DNA of 64,000 bases from Anaerolineales bacterium (GCA_030583885.1 CP129480.1:248001-312000); one strand, 5' to 3'; positions 42,715 to 53,105 are shown, numbered from the stretch's first letter. A program made the numbers and translations. The notes: generated from the letters alone by a model not told the origin.

Positions 42715-42796
42715 CCTTATTCGTGAAATCTACCCAACGCAGTCACAAATTGCGCTTTTTGAAAGGGGAAGGCGTAATTTGCGACTGTGGGTATTA

Positions 42797-42833
42797 TAAA
42801 AAAGCCTCCCGGCAATTATAGCCGGGAGGCTTT
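42797..42833 (-). terminator. Rho-independent terminator after the Rrf2 gene
   Basis: On the minus strand GCCTCCCGGC and GCCGGGAGGC form a 10-bp stem with a 7-nt loop, followed by TTTTTT. Confidence 0.9.
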
Positions 42834-42848
42834 GTTCGTTTAAGGCTT

Positions 42849-43262
42849 TTATACGGCGACCTGTCCCTTGGCGATCATATCGGCGAAGTTCGTGCCTTTC
42901 AGCCTGCCAACAAGCTCATCCTGCGCATCACACCAGACGGGGCGCAGGGGGCAGTCGTCCCCGAAGGAACATGTGCTGTTTTCACCGACGCATTCATTGA
43001 GCTGGATGGGGCCGTCGATGGCTTCGATGACTTCGAGCAGGGTGATCTCCTTTGCGGTGCGGGCCAGCGTGACGCCCCCTCGTGCGCCGCGTGACGTGTG
43101 CAGGAGGCCCGCGATGGACAATTGCGAAACGATCTTGGCAAGGAAGGAAGGCGGAATACGCTGTTCCTCTGCAATCGTGCTGGTTGCTGTGCGCTGGTCG
43201 CTATTGCGGGCGAGATGAAGCACGGCGCGAACAGCATAGTCTGCCTGGCGTGTGATCTGCAT
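42849..43262 (-). CDS. Rrf2 family transcriptional regulator with Fe-S cysteines
   Basis: A 137-residue IscR/NsrR-like protein: MQITRQADYAVRAVLHLAR, winged helix with IPPSFLAKIVSQLSIAGLL, and three cysteines C-x6-C-x5-C (ECVGENSTCSFGDDC) that in the family hold an iron-sulfur cluster. It probably senses iron-sulfur status, NO or redox. The regulon is unknown; no isc/suf genes are adjacent. GAGG lies upstream of the ATG. Confidence 0.9.
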   Translation of the reverse strand: MQITRQADYAVRAVLHLARNSDQRTATSTIAEEQRIPPSFLAKIVSQLSIAGLLHTSRGARGGVTLARTAKEITLLEVIEAIDGPIQLNECVGENSTCSFGDDCPLRPVWCDAQDELVGRLKGTNFADMIAKGQVAV

Positions 43263-43281
43263 GCGAACCTCACTTAATTTA

Positions 43282-43294
43282 GGTAAAAATTACC
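43282..43294. promoter_or_regulatory. Possible Rrf2 autoregulatory site
   Basis: GGTAA-AAA-TTACC is a short dyad 20 bp upstream of the Rrf2 start, in an AT-rich promoter region. Binding is inferred only from position. Confidence 0.35.
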
Positions 43295-43423
43295 GACAAT
43301 CACGATTTTATTGTGCAATCTGTTTCAAGGCAAGTGATAGAGGTCACGGATGAATTATGACCTTTTACTCTGAATTAGACAACCCTTTTATATACCTTCC
43401 AAAGGATGTGGCGCACTCTGTGA

Positions 43424-43460
43424 GGAAAAAACACGGAGTACGCGTTGCGTACTCCGTGTT
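43424..43460 (-). terminator. Rho-independent terminator
   Basis: On the minus strand AACACGGAGTACGC and GCGTACTCCGTGTT form a perfect 14-bp stem with a 3-nt loop, followed by further T residues. It ends the 43480-44328 transcript. Confidence 0.9.
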
Positions 43461-43479
43461 GGGCGTAAATTGCGGCTTG

Positions 43480-44328
43480 TTATCGGGTGAGGGTCAGGTT
43501 GCCCGCGCCCATTTCGATGACGAAGGTGAGTGTGGGGCCTTCGCCCTTCTGCTTGTAGACGTTTCCGCTCTGACTCCAGCCTGAGCCTGCGTTGACATTC
43601 GACGCACCGCTCTTCACGGTCACCACGGCATCGATCCCATCCGGCACGATGACGATCAGATTGCTGAACCCGGTGGTCAGTTTGACCGAGGCGTCGCGCT
43701 GCAGTTCGCCGGAGAAATCGAGGGTGTAATTGCCCGCGCCGGAGGAAAAGTCAAAGAGACTGAAATTGGCGTTGGCGAGATTCTTCATTTCGATGTCGGA
43801 GGCACCGGTTGAATAACTGAAGACCGTCATTTCCGCCGGGTTCGGTTCCGAAAAGGAGAGTTCCACATCCGCCGCGCCGTCTGCGACCGTGAGGCGGGTG
43901 AGCGCCAGACCGCCGAATTCATAGTCCCCTTCATATGCGCCGGATTCAATGCTCAAATCCATAGGCTGGCCGCCGAGTTTGAGATCCCATTCGTTCTTGA
44001 GGCTATCGAATGATGGAAGGAAATTGATGCGCGTCTCACCCATCGTGATGTGGACATTCCCGCCGTCGGTCTTCACTTCCGGCTTGAACTGTTCGTAATT
44101 GTAGGTGGCCGTGCCATCCACAAGCCCGCCCGCGCCGGGGGATAATTTCAATTCACCCGCGCCAAAGGACAGTTTCAGGCTGTCTTCGCCGCCGGCGGAA
44201 TACGGGATCTTGATGGTTTCGGTCACATCGGGGCCGGCTTCCATCTGGCGCGGCACGTTGACTTGGAATCCGCAGGCGAGTGTGGTCAGCGCGAGAATCG
44301 CGACAAAGAACATAAGTTTTCGATACAT
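43480..44328 (-). CDS. Toastrack/DUF4097-like lipoprotein
   Basis: 282 residues with a lipobox TTLAC (Cys19). The mature region is a beta-solenoid-like series: LKLSFGAGELKLSPGAGG, DVELSFSEPNP, DIEMKNLANAN, GNYTLDFSGEL and MGAGNLTLTR, typical of toastrack N-terminal/DUF4097 proteins found beside membrane stress regulators. Function unknown. A strong AGGAGGTTTTTC precedes the ATG. Confidence 0.75.
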   Translation of the reverse strand: MYRKLMFFVAILALTTLACGFQVNVPRQMEAGPDVTETIKIPYSAGGEDSLKLSFGAGELKLSPGAGGLVDGTATYNYEQFKPEVKTDGGNVHITMGETRINFLPSFDSLKNEWDLKLGGQPMDLSIESGAYEGDYEFGGLALTRLTVADGAADVELSFSEPNPAEMTVFSYSTGASDIEMKNLANANFSLFDFSSGAGNYTLDFSGELQRDASVKLTTGFSNLIVIVPDGIDAVVTVKSGASNVNAGSGWSQSGNVYKQKGEGPTLTFVIEMGAGNLTLTR

Positions 44329-44400
44329 AAGAAAAACCTCCTCAGGTGATTGCTAAGGAGGTATACGAGGGAAAGTGAAGGTTGGTTGCAGTGTAAGTTG

Positions 44401-44616
44401 TTATTGGTTTGTAAACGGTTTTGACTTCAGCTTTTCCAATACTTTCCTGGTTGCTTCCGCCACTTCCTCCACCGCTTTTTGAAATGCTCCTTCATTCACT
44501 TTGGATGGCTTGCGATACCCGCTGACCTTGCGCACATATTGCAAGGCCGCCTCGTAGATCTCCTGCTCGGTGACGGGGTGATCCATATTTCTAAGGGGTT
44601 TGATACTTCGGCACAT
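44401..44616 (-). CDS. DUF2277 family protein
   Basis: A 71-residue protein: MCRSIKPLRNMDHPVTEQEI, AALQYVRKVSGYRKPSK, then a C-terminal helix, which is the full DUF2277 pattern. Function unknown. The ATG at 44616 has GGAGAGG at 6 nt. A longer in-frame extension overlaps the deaminase gene. Confidence 0.85.
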   Translation of the reverse strand: MCRSIKPLRNMDHPVTEQEIYEAALQYVRKVSGYRKPSKVNEGAFQKAVEEVAEATRKVLEKLKSKPFTNQ

Positions 44617-44632
44617 GGTTACCTCTCCTGCT

Positions 44633-45118
44633 CTAAAGGCCGCCCTTTTCGATGTATTGCAAAACATCGGGGCGGTATTTGGCAATGATTTGAGACGATT
44701 CTGCCTCCAACACCCCGCCATGATACGATTTGATGTGTCGATTAATGTAAGGATTGCTTTCTATGCTTAGTTTGGAGAACACCACCTTGTCATGCTTGGC
44801 AAAAATGATATGGGGAATATCCGCCATCACCACCGCCCCCAGGCACATGGGACACGGTTCAACCGATGTGAAAAGGACCGCCCGTTTGTAATCCCGCCAT
44901 AAGTCTTCCCCTGCTGCAAGCAGGGCATTTAATTCCGCATGTCGAATTTGACTTTTGAATTCACGATGTCGTGCGCGCCCACGTGCGATGATTTTTCCAT
45001 CCAGAACGACGACCGAGCCGATGGGCAACTCTCCTGCTCCGCCCGCAGCATCCGCTTCAGCAAGCGCTTCCCGCATGAACAATTCAAGGTCGAGATTCTG
45101 CAATTCAGCAGATACCAT
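44633..45118 (-). CDS. Nucleoside deaminase (cytidine/deoxycytidylate deaminase family)
   Basis: A 161-residue zinc deaminase: GELPIGSVVVLDGKIIARG, HAELNAL (zinc His and catalytic Glu) and PCPMCLGAVVM (two zinc Cys). Similar to guanine deaminases and TadA-like nucleoside deaminases; the exact substrate is undetermined. The C-terminal part (SKLSIESNPYINRHIKSY) differs from TadA. It lies 16 bp upstream of the DUF2277 gene. Confidence 0.85.
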   Translation of the reverse strand: MVSAELQNLDLELFMREALAEADAAGGAGELPIGSVVVLDGKIIARGRARHREFKSQIRHAELNALLAAGEDLWRDYKRAVLFTSVEPCPMCLGAVVMADIPHIIFAKHDKVVFSKLSIESNPYINRHIKSYHGGVLEAESSQIIAKYRPDVLQYIEKGGL

Positions 45119-45129
45119 TCCACACCTCT

Positions 45130-46548
45130 TTACTTCTCTTTCTTCAACGCCGCACTCAACGCCTGATCCAGCGAGCGGACTTCGACGATCTCGATTCCTT
45201 TCGGATATTCCGAGCCCATGCCCCCAGAATGGGGGTTGCGGATCGCCTTTGGGATAATGGCGGTTTTGAAACCGAGCTTCTGAGCTTCTTTCAAGCGAGC
45301 CACCATCTGCCCGGGCATGCGCAATTCACCAGCCAGACCGATCTCACCGATCAAGACCGCCTCCGCGCGGACAGGCACATCCTTCCATGAAGAAGCGATG
45401 GCGGCGGCGACGGCTAAGTCGGCGGCGGGTTCGTCAATTTGAATGCCGCCCACCACATTCACAAAAACATCCTGCTCGGCGAGTTTCAGTCCCACACGGC
45501 GGGTTAACACCGCCGTAATTAACAACAAACGGTTAAAATCCACGCCATTTGGCGTGCGGCGCGCATTGCCGAATTGAGTCGGCGAAGTTAATCCCTGAAT
45601 TTCAACCAGGATCGGGCGCGTGCCTTCCATGGTCACTGCAATAGTGGAGCCTGCCGCATTGACCAAACGCTCCGCCAAAAACGCCTCGGAGGGATTGGTC
45701 ACTTCGATCATGCCGCCTTCACGCATTTCGAACACGCCCACTTCCGAAGTCGCGCCGAAGCGGTTCTTCACCGAACGCAAAAGACGATACGCCTGGAAAC
45801 GGTCGCCTTCCAGATACAGCACGGTATCCACGATATGCTCCAGCACCCGCGGACCCGCAATGGCGCCATCCTTGGTCACATGCCCGATCATAAACACGGA
45901 AATCCCGGATGACTTCGCCAACTCCCGCAACTGCGACGAACACTCGCGCACCTGCGACACCGACCCCGCCGACGAATCCAATTCAGTGAGGTACGTGGTC
46001 TGGATGGAGTCAACGATCAACAGGTCGGGTTTTGATTCGCGGACGTGGCTGAAGATCACTTCGAGATTCGTCTCGGTCACCAGCAGCAATTCCTTAGGCA
46101 GTTCCTGCGTCCCATTGAACAAACGCACCGCGCGCATCTTGATCTGCCGCTCCGACTCCTCGCCCGACACATACAGCACGCGCTGTACCTTCGCCATCTC
46201 CATCGCCATTTGCAGCATCAATGTGGATTTGCCGATGCCCGGGTCCCCGCCCACGAGCACGATGGAGCCCGGCACGATGCCGCCGCCGAGCACGCGCGCA
46301 AATTCACCGATCGGCAGGTGGACGCGATCCTCCGCGTCACCGCCGACCTCGGAGATGGGACGCGGTTCCGAGCGACCGCTCAGTCCTCGGACATTTCCGA
46401 CTCCCTTTTTGGAAACGGGTTCGTCGTGGATGACTTCCTCCAGCATGCTGTCGAATGCGCCGCACTGCGGGCATTTGCCCATATAGGAGGCGGCGACTCG
46501 TCCGCATTGCTGACAGACAAATCGGGTGTGAGTTTTTGTTTTTGCCAT
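45130..46548 (-). CDS. radA: DNA repair protein RadA
   Basis: 472 residues from the ATG at 46548. N-terminal zinc finger CQQC...CPQC, RecA-like ATPase with Walker A GGDPGIGKSTL, the RadA motif KNRFG, and a Lon-protease-like C-terminal domain (LAEQDVFVNVVGGIQID, AVAAAIASSWKDVP). It is a DnaB-like helicase that aids branch migration in recombination. An upstream in-frame GTG (46557) is less likely. Confidence 0.96.
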   Translation of the reverse strand: MAKTKTHTRFVCQQCGRVAASYMGKCPQCGAFDSMLEEVIHDEPVSKKGVGNVRGLSGRSEPRPISEVGGDAEDRVHLPIGEFARVLGGGIVPGSIVLVGGDPGIGKSTLMLQMAMEMAKVQRVLYVSGEESERQIKMRAVRLFNGTQELPKELLLVTETNLEVIFSHVRESKPDLLIVDSIQTTYLTELDSSAGSVSQVRECSSQLRELAKSSGISVFMIGHVTKDGAIAGPRVLEHIVDTVLYLEGDRFQAYRLLRSVKNRFGATSEVGVFEMREGGMIEVTNPSEAFLAERLVNAAGSTIAVTMEGTRPILVEIQGLTSPTQFGNARRTPNGVDFNRLLLITAVLTRRVGLKLAEQDVFVNVVGGIQIDEPAADLAVAAAIASSWKDVPVRAEAVLIGEIGLAGELRMPGQMVARLKEAQKLGFKTAIIPKAIRNPHSGGMGSEYPKGIEIVEVRSLDQALSAALKKEK

Positions 46549-46564
46549 AAGGTTCACCTGTTGG

Positions 46565-46674
46565 TGTCACCCTGAGCGTAGCGAAGGGTCTCTACCATAA
46601 TTGTAGAGATTCTTCGCCGCAAAAAGCAAGAGCGCGGCTCACGCGTGCCTGCGCACGGTGCAGGCAGAATGACA
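46565..46674. repeat. MITE-like repeat, family A (diverged)
   Basis: A 110-nt element starting TGTCACCCTGAGCGTAGCG and ending GGCAGAATGACA, with inner arms GTCTCTAC/GTAGAGATTC and GCCTGC/GCAGGC. It lies directly upstream of radA. Confidence 0.65.
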
Positions 46675-46713
46675 TGGTCGTCAGTATAACAGAATTTTTG
46701 TTCTGTTTTAACG

Positions 46714-46784
46714 AACCACAAAGACTCTAAAGCGCGAAGACACAATGATTTTTAGTGACTTTGTGTCTTCGCGCCTTGGTGGTT
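46714..46784. repeat. Palindromic repeat, family B
   Basis: A 71-nt near-palindrome: AACCACAAAG...CGCGAAGACACAA and TTGTGTCTTCGCG...TTGGTGGTT, with a 13-bp perfect core stem. It precedes the DUF1304 gene. A smaller AACAGAA/TTCTGTT hairpin lies at 46688-46708. Confidence 0.65.
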
Positions 46785-46824
46785 AACTTCCTGCTATACT
46801 CGCCATTTAACCAAAGGAGAGCCA

Positions 46825-47172
46825 ATGAAACTCGTATCCGACATTCTTATCGTTATCGCCGCCCTTTTACATTTCGGCTTTCTCTACCTTGAAATGTTCC
46901 TGTGGGACAAGCCTCACGGCATGAAGACCTTCCGCATGACGGAGGAGTTTGCAAAACAATCAAAGACCCTCGCCATGAATCAGGGACTATACAACGGCTT
47001 CCTTGCGGCTGGACTCATCTGGGGATTATGCACAGGCGACGCAGTGAAGATCTTTTTTCTGAGTTGTGTCACCATTGCAGGAATCTTTGGCGCATACACC
47101 GTCAGCAGGCGGATATTTTACATCCAGGCCCTGCCTGCCATTTTGGCTTTGGTGATTTTGCTGGTATTTTAA
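46825..47172 (+). CDS. DUF1304 family membrane protein
   Basis: A 115-residue protein with four membrane helices: ALLHFGFLYLEMFLWDKPHGMKTF near the start, then NQGLYNGFLAAGLIWGL, matching DUF1304. Function unknown. AAAGGAGAG precedes the ATG by 4 nt. The stop codon touches the palindrome that follows. Confidence 0.88.
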   Translation: MKLVSDILIVIAALLHFGFLYLEMFLWDKPHGMKTFRMTEEFAKQSKTLAMNQGLYNGFLAAGLIWGLCTGDAVKIFFLSCVTIAGIFGAYTVSRRIFYIQALPAILALVILLVF

Positions 47173-47210
47173 AAATGTAGGGGCGCAGCGACGCTGCGCC
47201 CCTACATTTT
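47172..47210. terminator. Bidirectional terminator made of palindromic repeat family C (copy 4)
   Basis: A perfect 19-bp inverted repeat, AAAATGTAGGGGCGCAGCG, around a single A. A-rich and T-rich ends let it end transcription of both convergent genes. Confidence 0.8.
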
Positions 47211-48243
47211 ATTTCACCACATTCACGAAATCCGCAAACAGACCATAGGCGGTTTCAACGGGTCCGCCCTGCATGCCGGGTTTCTCGGAGAGTGTGATCG
47301 AGTAATCCAGGATCACATCGGTGCGGAAGGTCACGCCGGTGCTGGAGTTCATCATCCCATACAACGGCGATATCACATCCACCAGTTGCGGGGAGACGCT
47401 CGCCTCCACCTTGTCCCCAACTTTTTCGGCAGAACAGGCCAGCTTGTACCGTTTGCCTTCCGCTTTGGCTTTGGCGATCATCTCGGATGTGATTCCGCGA
47501 ATGCCCGTCGGGTTGACCTGCTGCGGCGTCATCGGCACATCCCACAGCACGGTCACCAGCGCAGCCACCTTGATCGCCGCATCCCAGCCGTCCACATCGT
47601 TGGTCGGGTCGGTCTCCGCCAGTCCGATGGACTGCGCGTATTTCAACGCCTCATCGTAGGATTCCCCGCCCTCCATTCTGGAAAGGATGACATTGGTGGT
47701 GGCATTGAGGATACCCTTGAAGGATGTCAACTCTGCCAGGGGAAACGCCTCCCGCATGACCGAGAAAACGGGTGCGCCGCCCAAAACCGTGGATTCAAAC
47801 CGAAACATTTTTCCCCTGCTCTTCGCCAATTCGGTCAACTCGCGATAACCATGCACCACGGGACCCTTGTTTGCCGTGATCGCATGCATCCCCAAATTCA
47901 ATGCCGTGCGGATATGGTCGAGCGCGGGCTGTCCCGTCTGTGTGTTGACGGGGGAGTTCTCGAACACCACATCGGCGGAGGCGTTCTGAATTACCGCAAG
48001 TGAGTCGTCCACCCGGAAAATGGAAAGAGGGGAAATGGACTTTCCGCTTTCGACAAGTTCCAATGCTTTTTCAATATCAAGCCCATCTGAATCCACCGCA
48101 AATCCATGACTGCCGGTGGAAATGCCCGTGAATGAAAAGGTGACGCCATGTTTGGATTTGAGCAGGCCCTGCTTGCGGACTAAAAGTCTCGCAAGCGCGC
48201 GGGCGACATTGCCGAATCCAATGAGTGCAAGTGTATAGTGCAT
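47209..48243 (-). CDS. hom: Homoserine dehydrogenase
   Basis: 344 residues: NAD(P) motif LALIGFGNVARALARLL, ENSPVNTQTGQPALDHIRTAL, the catalytic region ESTVLGGAPVFSVMREA, ILNATTNVILSRM and EGGESYDEALKYAQSIGLAETDPTNDVDGWDA. It lacks the C-terminal ACT domain, so it is the short, probably feedback-insensitive form. It makes homoserine for Thr/Met synthesis. GGAG precedes the ATG. Confidence 0.93.
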   Translation of the reverse strand: MHYTLALIGFGNVARALARLLVRKQGLLKSKHGVTFSFTGISTGSHGFAVDSDGLDIEKALELVESGKSISPLSIFRVDDSLAVIQNASADVVFENSPVNTQTGQPALDHIRTALNLGMHAITANKGPVVHGYRELTELAKSRGKMFRFESTVLGGAPVFSVMREAFPLAELTSFKGILNATTNVILSRMEGGESYDEALKYAQSIGLAETDPTNDVDGWDAAIKVAALVTVLWDVPMTPQQVNPTGIRGITSEMIAKAKAEGKRYKLACSAEKVGDKVEASVSPQLVDVISPLYGMMNSSTGVTFRTDVILDYSITLSEKPGMQGGPVETAYGLFADFVNVVK

Positions 48244-48256
48244 GAAATCTCCTTTA

Positions 48257-48334
48257 TGTCATTACGAGGGCGGGTGGTCGAGTAGGACGAAGTCCGTATC
48301 GAGACCCAGGCCCGAAGCAATCTCATCAGACCGG
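48257..48334. repeat. Partial MITE-like repeat, family A
   Basis: TGTCATTACGAGGGCG at one end and CCCGAAGCAATCTCATCAG inside match the left half of family A. The right end is missing and runs into the SCO1664-family gene's 3' end. Confidence 0.45.
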
Positions 48335-49024
48335 GGGGTATGGGTAGGCCCTGCGTCCCTGTAATGGCCGCGGGAACTCTCTTGTTGCGCAGATCCTCTC
48401 TGCGCGGATCAACAACGCGGAGATCTCCCTCGGGCTGAGATACTGCTCGAAGAGGTCCGGCCAGTTGTCGGTTTGGGAAAGAGGCGCGAGCAATTCGTCC
48501 GGGATCGGCTGGCCGGCGAAATCCCAGATCACGGTGCGGAGTTTATCCTCTTCGTGAAAACAGATCCCGTGATCGATGGCAAAGAGCTTTTGTGTTTCAT
48601 CTTCGAAAAAAATGTGACTGCCCTTGCGGTCGGCGTTGTTGGCAAGCAGGTCGAATAAAACCACGGGACGGAGTTTTTGTTTATCCCCGGGCGTGAAGGT
48701 GAAGTAGTGGTATTCAACGTCATAATTAATGTACTGTTGCAATGAGCCGGGACCGTAGGGGCCGTCATCGCGATGGATGGTGAACGGGACAAAGGGAAAG
48801 CCGAGCGCCTCGCTCAGTTGATAGGCGGCGACTTCGCGCAGGGCAAGCGTGCTTTCCGGAAAATCCCAGAGCGGCTGTTCGCCCTTGCTGGGTTTATACA
48901 CCGCCTGACAGGTCTGCCCTTCATGATGCACATCCACAAGGAAGGTGTAGTTCGAGCCGAGCATGAACTGGCCTTTGAGTTCATACGCGCCGTATGCGAG
49001 GGCGGTTTGTATTTTTGAATTCAT
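48326..49024 (-). CDS. SCO1664 family protein
   Basis: A 232-residue protein: FLVDVHHEGQTCQAVYKPSKGE, LREVAAYQLSEALGFPFVPFTI, FDLLANNADRKGSHIFF and FAIDHGICFHEEDKLR. The pattern is that of a PI3/4-kinase-like fold (Lys, Asp, DHG). It is known in Actinobacteria beside a DUF3090 gene, the same partner as here. Function unknown. The C-terminus is partly repeat-derived. Confidence 0.87.
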   Translation of the reverse strand: MNSKIQTALAYGAYELKGQFMLGSNYTFLVDVHHEGQTCQAVYKPSKGEQPLWDFPESTLALREVAAYQLSEALGFPFVPFTIHRDDGPYGPGSLQQYINYDVEYHYFTFTPGDKQKLRPVVLFDLLANNADRKGSHIFFEDETQKLFAIDHGICFHEEDKLRTVIWDFAGQPIPDELLAPLSQTDNWPDLFEQYLSPREISALLIRAERICATREFPRPLQGRRAYPYPPV

Positions 49025-49039
49025 GGGGAAACGTTTGGG

Positions 49040-49057
49040 CGTTCAAACGTTTGAACG
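49040..49057. promoter_or_regulatory. 18-bp perfect palindrome between DUF3090 and SCO1664 genes
   Basis: CGTTCAAACGTTTGAACG is an exact palindrome, with a further ACGTTT half-site at 49031-49036. It begins directly after the DUF3090 stop codon and fills the 33-nt gap. It may be an operator or a short mRNA hairpin. Confidence 0.4.
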
Positions 49058-49585
49058 TCAATGCAAGTGCCCGTTCTTTTTGGGACAGAAATGTCCCTCG
49101 GGTTCCATCGGCTGGCCGCACTGCGGGCAGATCGGTCGTCCACGCGAGGCAACATCCTGTCCCCAGCGGGCTAATTGCCGCAACTGTGTGCGCGTCGTCC
49201 AAAAGCGGACCTGCGCCGCAGACTCGGGTTCGAACTCCTCGGTGAGCAATTCCTTGGTAAAGATGACGACGCGGTCGCGGTCCTTGTCATACCCCAGCCC
49301 GATTTCACCGGCGCGGAAGAGCGGGTCCACCGGCGGGTTGATGCGCATGACATGTTCCACATAATCGCCGGAGGCTTCTTCAAGGTGCGGGTTTTGCTGG
49401 CTGATCTGCGCGAGGAACTGTTCGATGCCGATGGCAAGCGATTGCAACTGTGCCTTCTCGATGATGATCGTAATCGTACGCTGGTCCTGATAGGCTTGCA
49501 AATAAAAGACGCGCTGGCCTGGTTTGCCGATGGCGTCTGCGGTGATATGATCACAGGGGTCTACATCAATTTCAAAGCGGGGCAT
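49058..49585 (-). CDS. DUF3090 family protein
   Basis: A 175-residue protein: [43 protein letters not shown] and a C-terminal zinc-ribbon-like CPQCGQPM...CPKKNGHLH. Full-length match to DUF3090. The SCO1664 gene follows it, reproducing the actinobacterial gene pair and implying a joint function. Confidence 0.88.
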   Translation of the reverse strand: MPRFEIDVDPCDHITADAIGKPGQRVFYLQAYQDQRTITIIIEKAQLQSLAIGIEQFLAQISQQNPHLEEASGDYVEHVMRINPPVDPLFRAGEIGLGYDKDRDRVVIFTKELLTEEFEPESAAQVRFWTTRTQLRQLARWGQDVASRGRPICPQCGQPMEPEGHFCPKKNGHLH

Positions 49586-49663
49586 ATCGCACCTTTGTTC
49601 GTGAGTATACCAGACCCTCCCTACCCCAATAGGATAAATTCCAATATCATTTTGGGAGACAGG

Positions 49664-49669
49664 TATAAT
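49664..49669 (+). promoter_or_regulatory. -10 box upstream of methylmalonyl-CoA mutase
   Basis: TATAAT lies 28 bp before the ATG at 49697, leaving room for the AAAGGAG ribosome binding site. No clear -35 box. Confidence 0.45.
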
Positions 49670-49696
49670 GCAAACATCTTCGCCAAAGGAGTTGTC

Positions 49697-51376
<1,680 letters not shown>

Positions 51377-51399
51377 TTATCCGGTGTGCGGTGTCAGGG

Positions 51400-52845
51400 T
51401 TAAGCGGAGCGAATTTCCTCCGCTCTGCTTTTTTGTTCGCGACGGTGCTTTAATAGTTTTTGGATGCGTTCATATTTTTCACGCGACAGCGGATACGACC
51501 AGGCCAGGATGATCGTCCCCAATAAAATCGCCACGCCGATAAATGAAACCATCAAACGGATGGAGAGCAGCGCAGAGTCGGACTGGGAAAATTGAATTGC
51601 ATCGATTGGCGGGGATTGATACCCGGACCAGCCTAAAATTTGCAGGGTAACAAAGATGACCAGCGCACCGGTCAGCTTGCGGATAAGGGTGCGGATGCCG
51701 TAGTAGATGCCCTCCTGCCGGCGCCGTGTGCGCAGTTCATCCCATTCGATCACATCGGGCAGAATCGAGTCAGGCAGAATATACGCGGCGGATACGCCGA
51801 TCCCTGCCAGTGCCGCAATGAGCAGCAGGTAGTTCGTATCTCCCGGTTGAATGGTAAAGATCAATGCCTGCACAACGATCCACGCGCACATGCCGGCAAT
51901 ATATGCCTTGATCTTGTTGTAGCGTTTTGCGAACCACAGCCAGAATGGGACGAACAGGACGCATACGAGCATCAACACGCCAAAGAAGGCGGATTCGAGC
52001 GCGAGGTCAACGCCAAGAATGTTAATGCGGGCAAGCAGGTCCCCCTGCGCCACCCAATACAATAAAAAGAAGGGGAACGTGATGGCGACCATGTCCACTG
52101 CCGACCAGTTGAACATGTAAATGCCGGCCGCATAACGAAACGGGACATTCTCCCATGCCACACGCAGGGTCTCGCGGAAGGACAACGATTCCTGCTCGCC
52201 GGATGCGTACCGCTCGCGCACAAACAGGCCTATGAAGAAAAGCGGAAGCGACCCGATGGCGCCAAAGATCGCGCCTGCCAGCATGAATCCCTGTTGCTGC
52301 GTGCCGCCGCCGATGATCACCCCGTCCACGATCATGGGCGCGGCGATCACAACGGTCATTGCGGATAACAATTGGAAGACCGTGCGGAAACTCGAAAGGG
52401 AAGTGCGTTCGTCGTAGTCCTGGGTCAGTTCCGGGGTCAGGGAAAGATACGGCATGGACACAAGCGTGCTCAGCGTGTCCGAGATCATGAAGGCGAGCGT
52501 CACGTAGACCAGCAATGCGATCTGGCTCTCCCAGTGCGGCGCAGACCACAGGATCACAAAGCTTAACCCGAAGGGGAAGGCAAACCACAGCAGGAACGGA
52601 CGCCGCCGTCCAAGCCGCGATTTCATGCGGTCGCTCAACATGCCGATCAGCGGGTCGTTGATTGCATCCCAGATGATGCCGGCCAGCGCGCCGAGCGAGG
52701 CGAGGCGCGGCTCGATGCCGACCACATCGGTCAGATATATGGCATAAAAGATCGAACGCATCATGCCAATGCTGGCAATGCCCCAATCACCGGAACCATA
52801 TAAAAGCTTAAGCCAGAAGGGAAGATGTCTTTTTACCAAATCCAT
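51400..52845 (-). CDS. GPH-family (MelB-like) sugar:cation symporter
   Basis: A 481-residue transporter with about twelve helices. WLKLLYGSGDWGIASIG at the start, WDAINDPLIGMLSDRMKSRLGRRRPFLLW (cation-site Asp and Arg/Lys loop) and SMPYLSLTPELTQDYDERTSLSSFR are signatures of the glycoside-pentoside-hexuronide family. The substrate is unknown. It is monocistronic and convergent with the mutase gene. Confidence 0.88.
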   Translation of the reverse strand: MDLVKRHLPFWLKLLYGSGDWGIASIGMMRSIFYAIYLTDVVGIEPRLASLGALAGIIWDAINDPLIGMLSDRMKSRLGRRRPFLLWFAFPFGLSFVILWSAPHWESQIALLVYVTLAFMISDTLSTLVSMPYLSLTPELTQDYDERTSLSSFRTVFQLLSAMTVVIAAPMIVDGVIIGGGTQQQGFMLAGAIFGAIGSLPLFFIGLFVRERYASGEQESLSFRETLRVAWENVPFRYAAGIYMFNWSAVDMVAITFPFFLLYWVAQGDLLARINILGVDLALESAFFGVLMLVCVLFVPFWLWFAKRYNKIKAYIAGMCAWIVVQALIFTIQPGDTNYLLLIAALAGIGVSAAYILPDSILPDVIEWDELRTRRRQEGIYYGIRTLIRKLTGALVIFVTLQILGWSGYQSPPIDAIQFSQSDSALLSIRLMVSFIGVAILLGTIILAWSYPLSREKYERIQKLLKHRREQKSRAEEIRSA

Positions 52846-52984
52846 CCTTTAAAGTAGGGACAAGTGTAGCATGGAATACCAACTGCCGGTCGGGAAGTCC
52901 ATAGTTGTTTTCCCCTGCTCATGGTAGGGGAATCCCCCATAGCCGGCCATACGGTTTTGGACTATAGTTGTAATTGATAAACAT

Positions 52985-53080
52985 CCGATAATGGCAAACC
53001 CGTCGAAAGACGGCGACGCAAAGCCATGGGTCTACCGTTGTGGCAGCACAACCAGGACCGCCAGGCCGCCGAAGATCACA
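52985..53080 (+). promoter_or_regulatory. Cyclic di-GMP-I (GEMM) riboswitch, first of two
   Basis: Conserved blocks in order: GGCAAACC, a GAAA-tetraloop hairpin CCGTC-GAAA-GACGG, GACGCAAAGCC, ATGGGTCTACCG, a second hairpin (GTTGTG...CACAAC) and CAGGCCGCCG. This is the GEMM-I layout with tetraloop and receptor helix. By my alignment the position equal to G20 of Vc2 is G, which favours c-di-GMP over cGAMP. A terminator follows. Confidence 0.9.
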
Positions 53081-53105
53081 TTTTTGTAATGTATTTTCAT
53101 CCGCG

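Noticed and set aside
43357..43584. 75-codon plus-strand frame downstream of the Rrf2 promoter
   Set aside because: It crosses a terminator and runs antisense into the toastrack gene; no ribosome site or family similarity.
49175..49696. Long N-terminal extension of the methylmalonyl-CoA mutase frame
   Set aside because: It lies antisense over the DUF3090 gene. The ATG at 49697 has a strong ribosome binding site and the protein then starts like known mutases.
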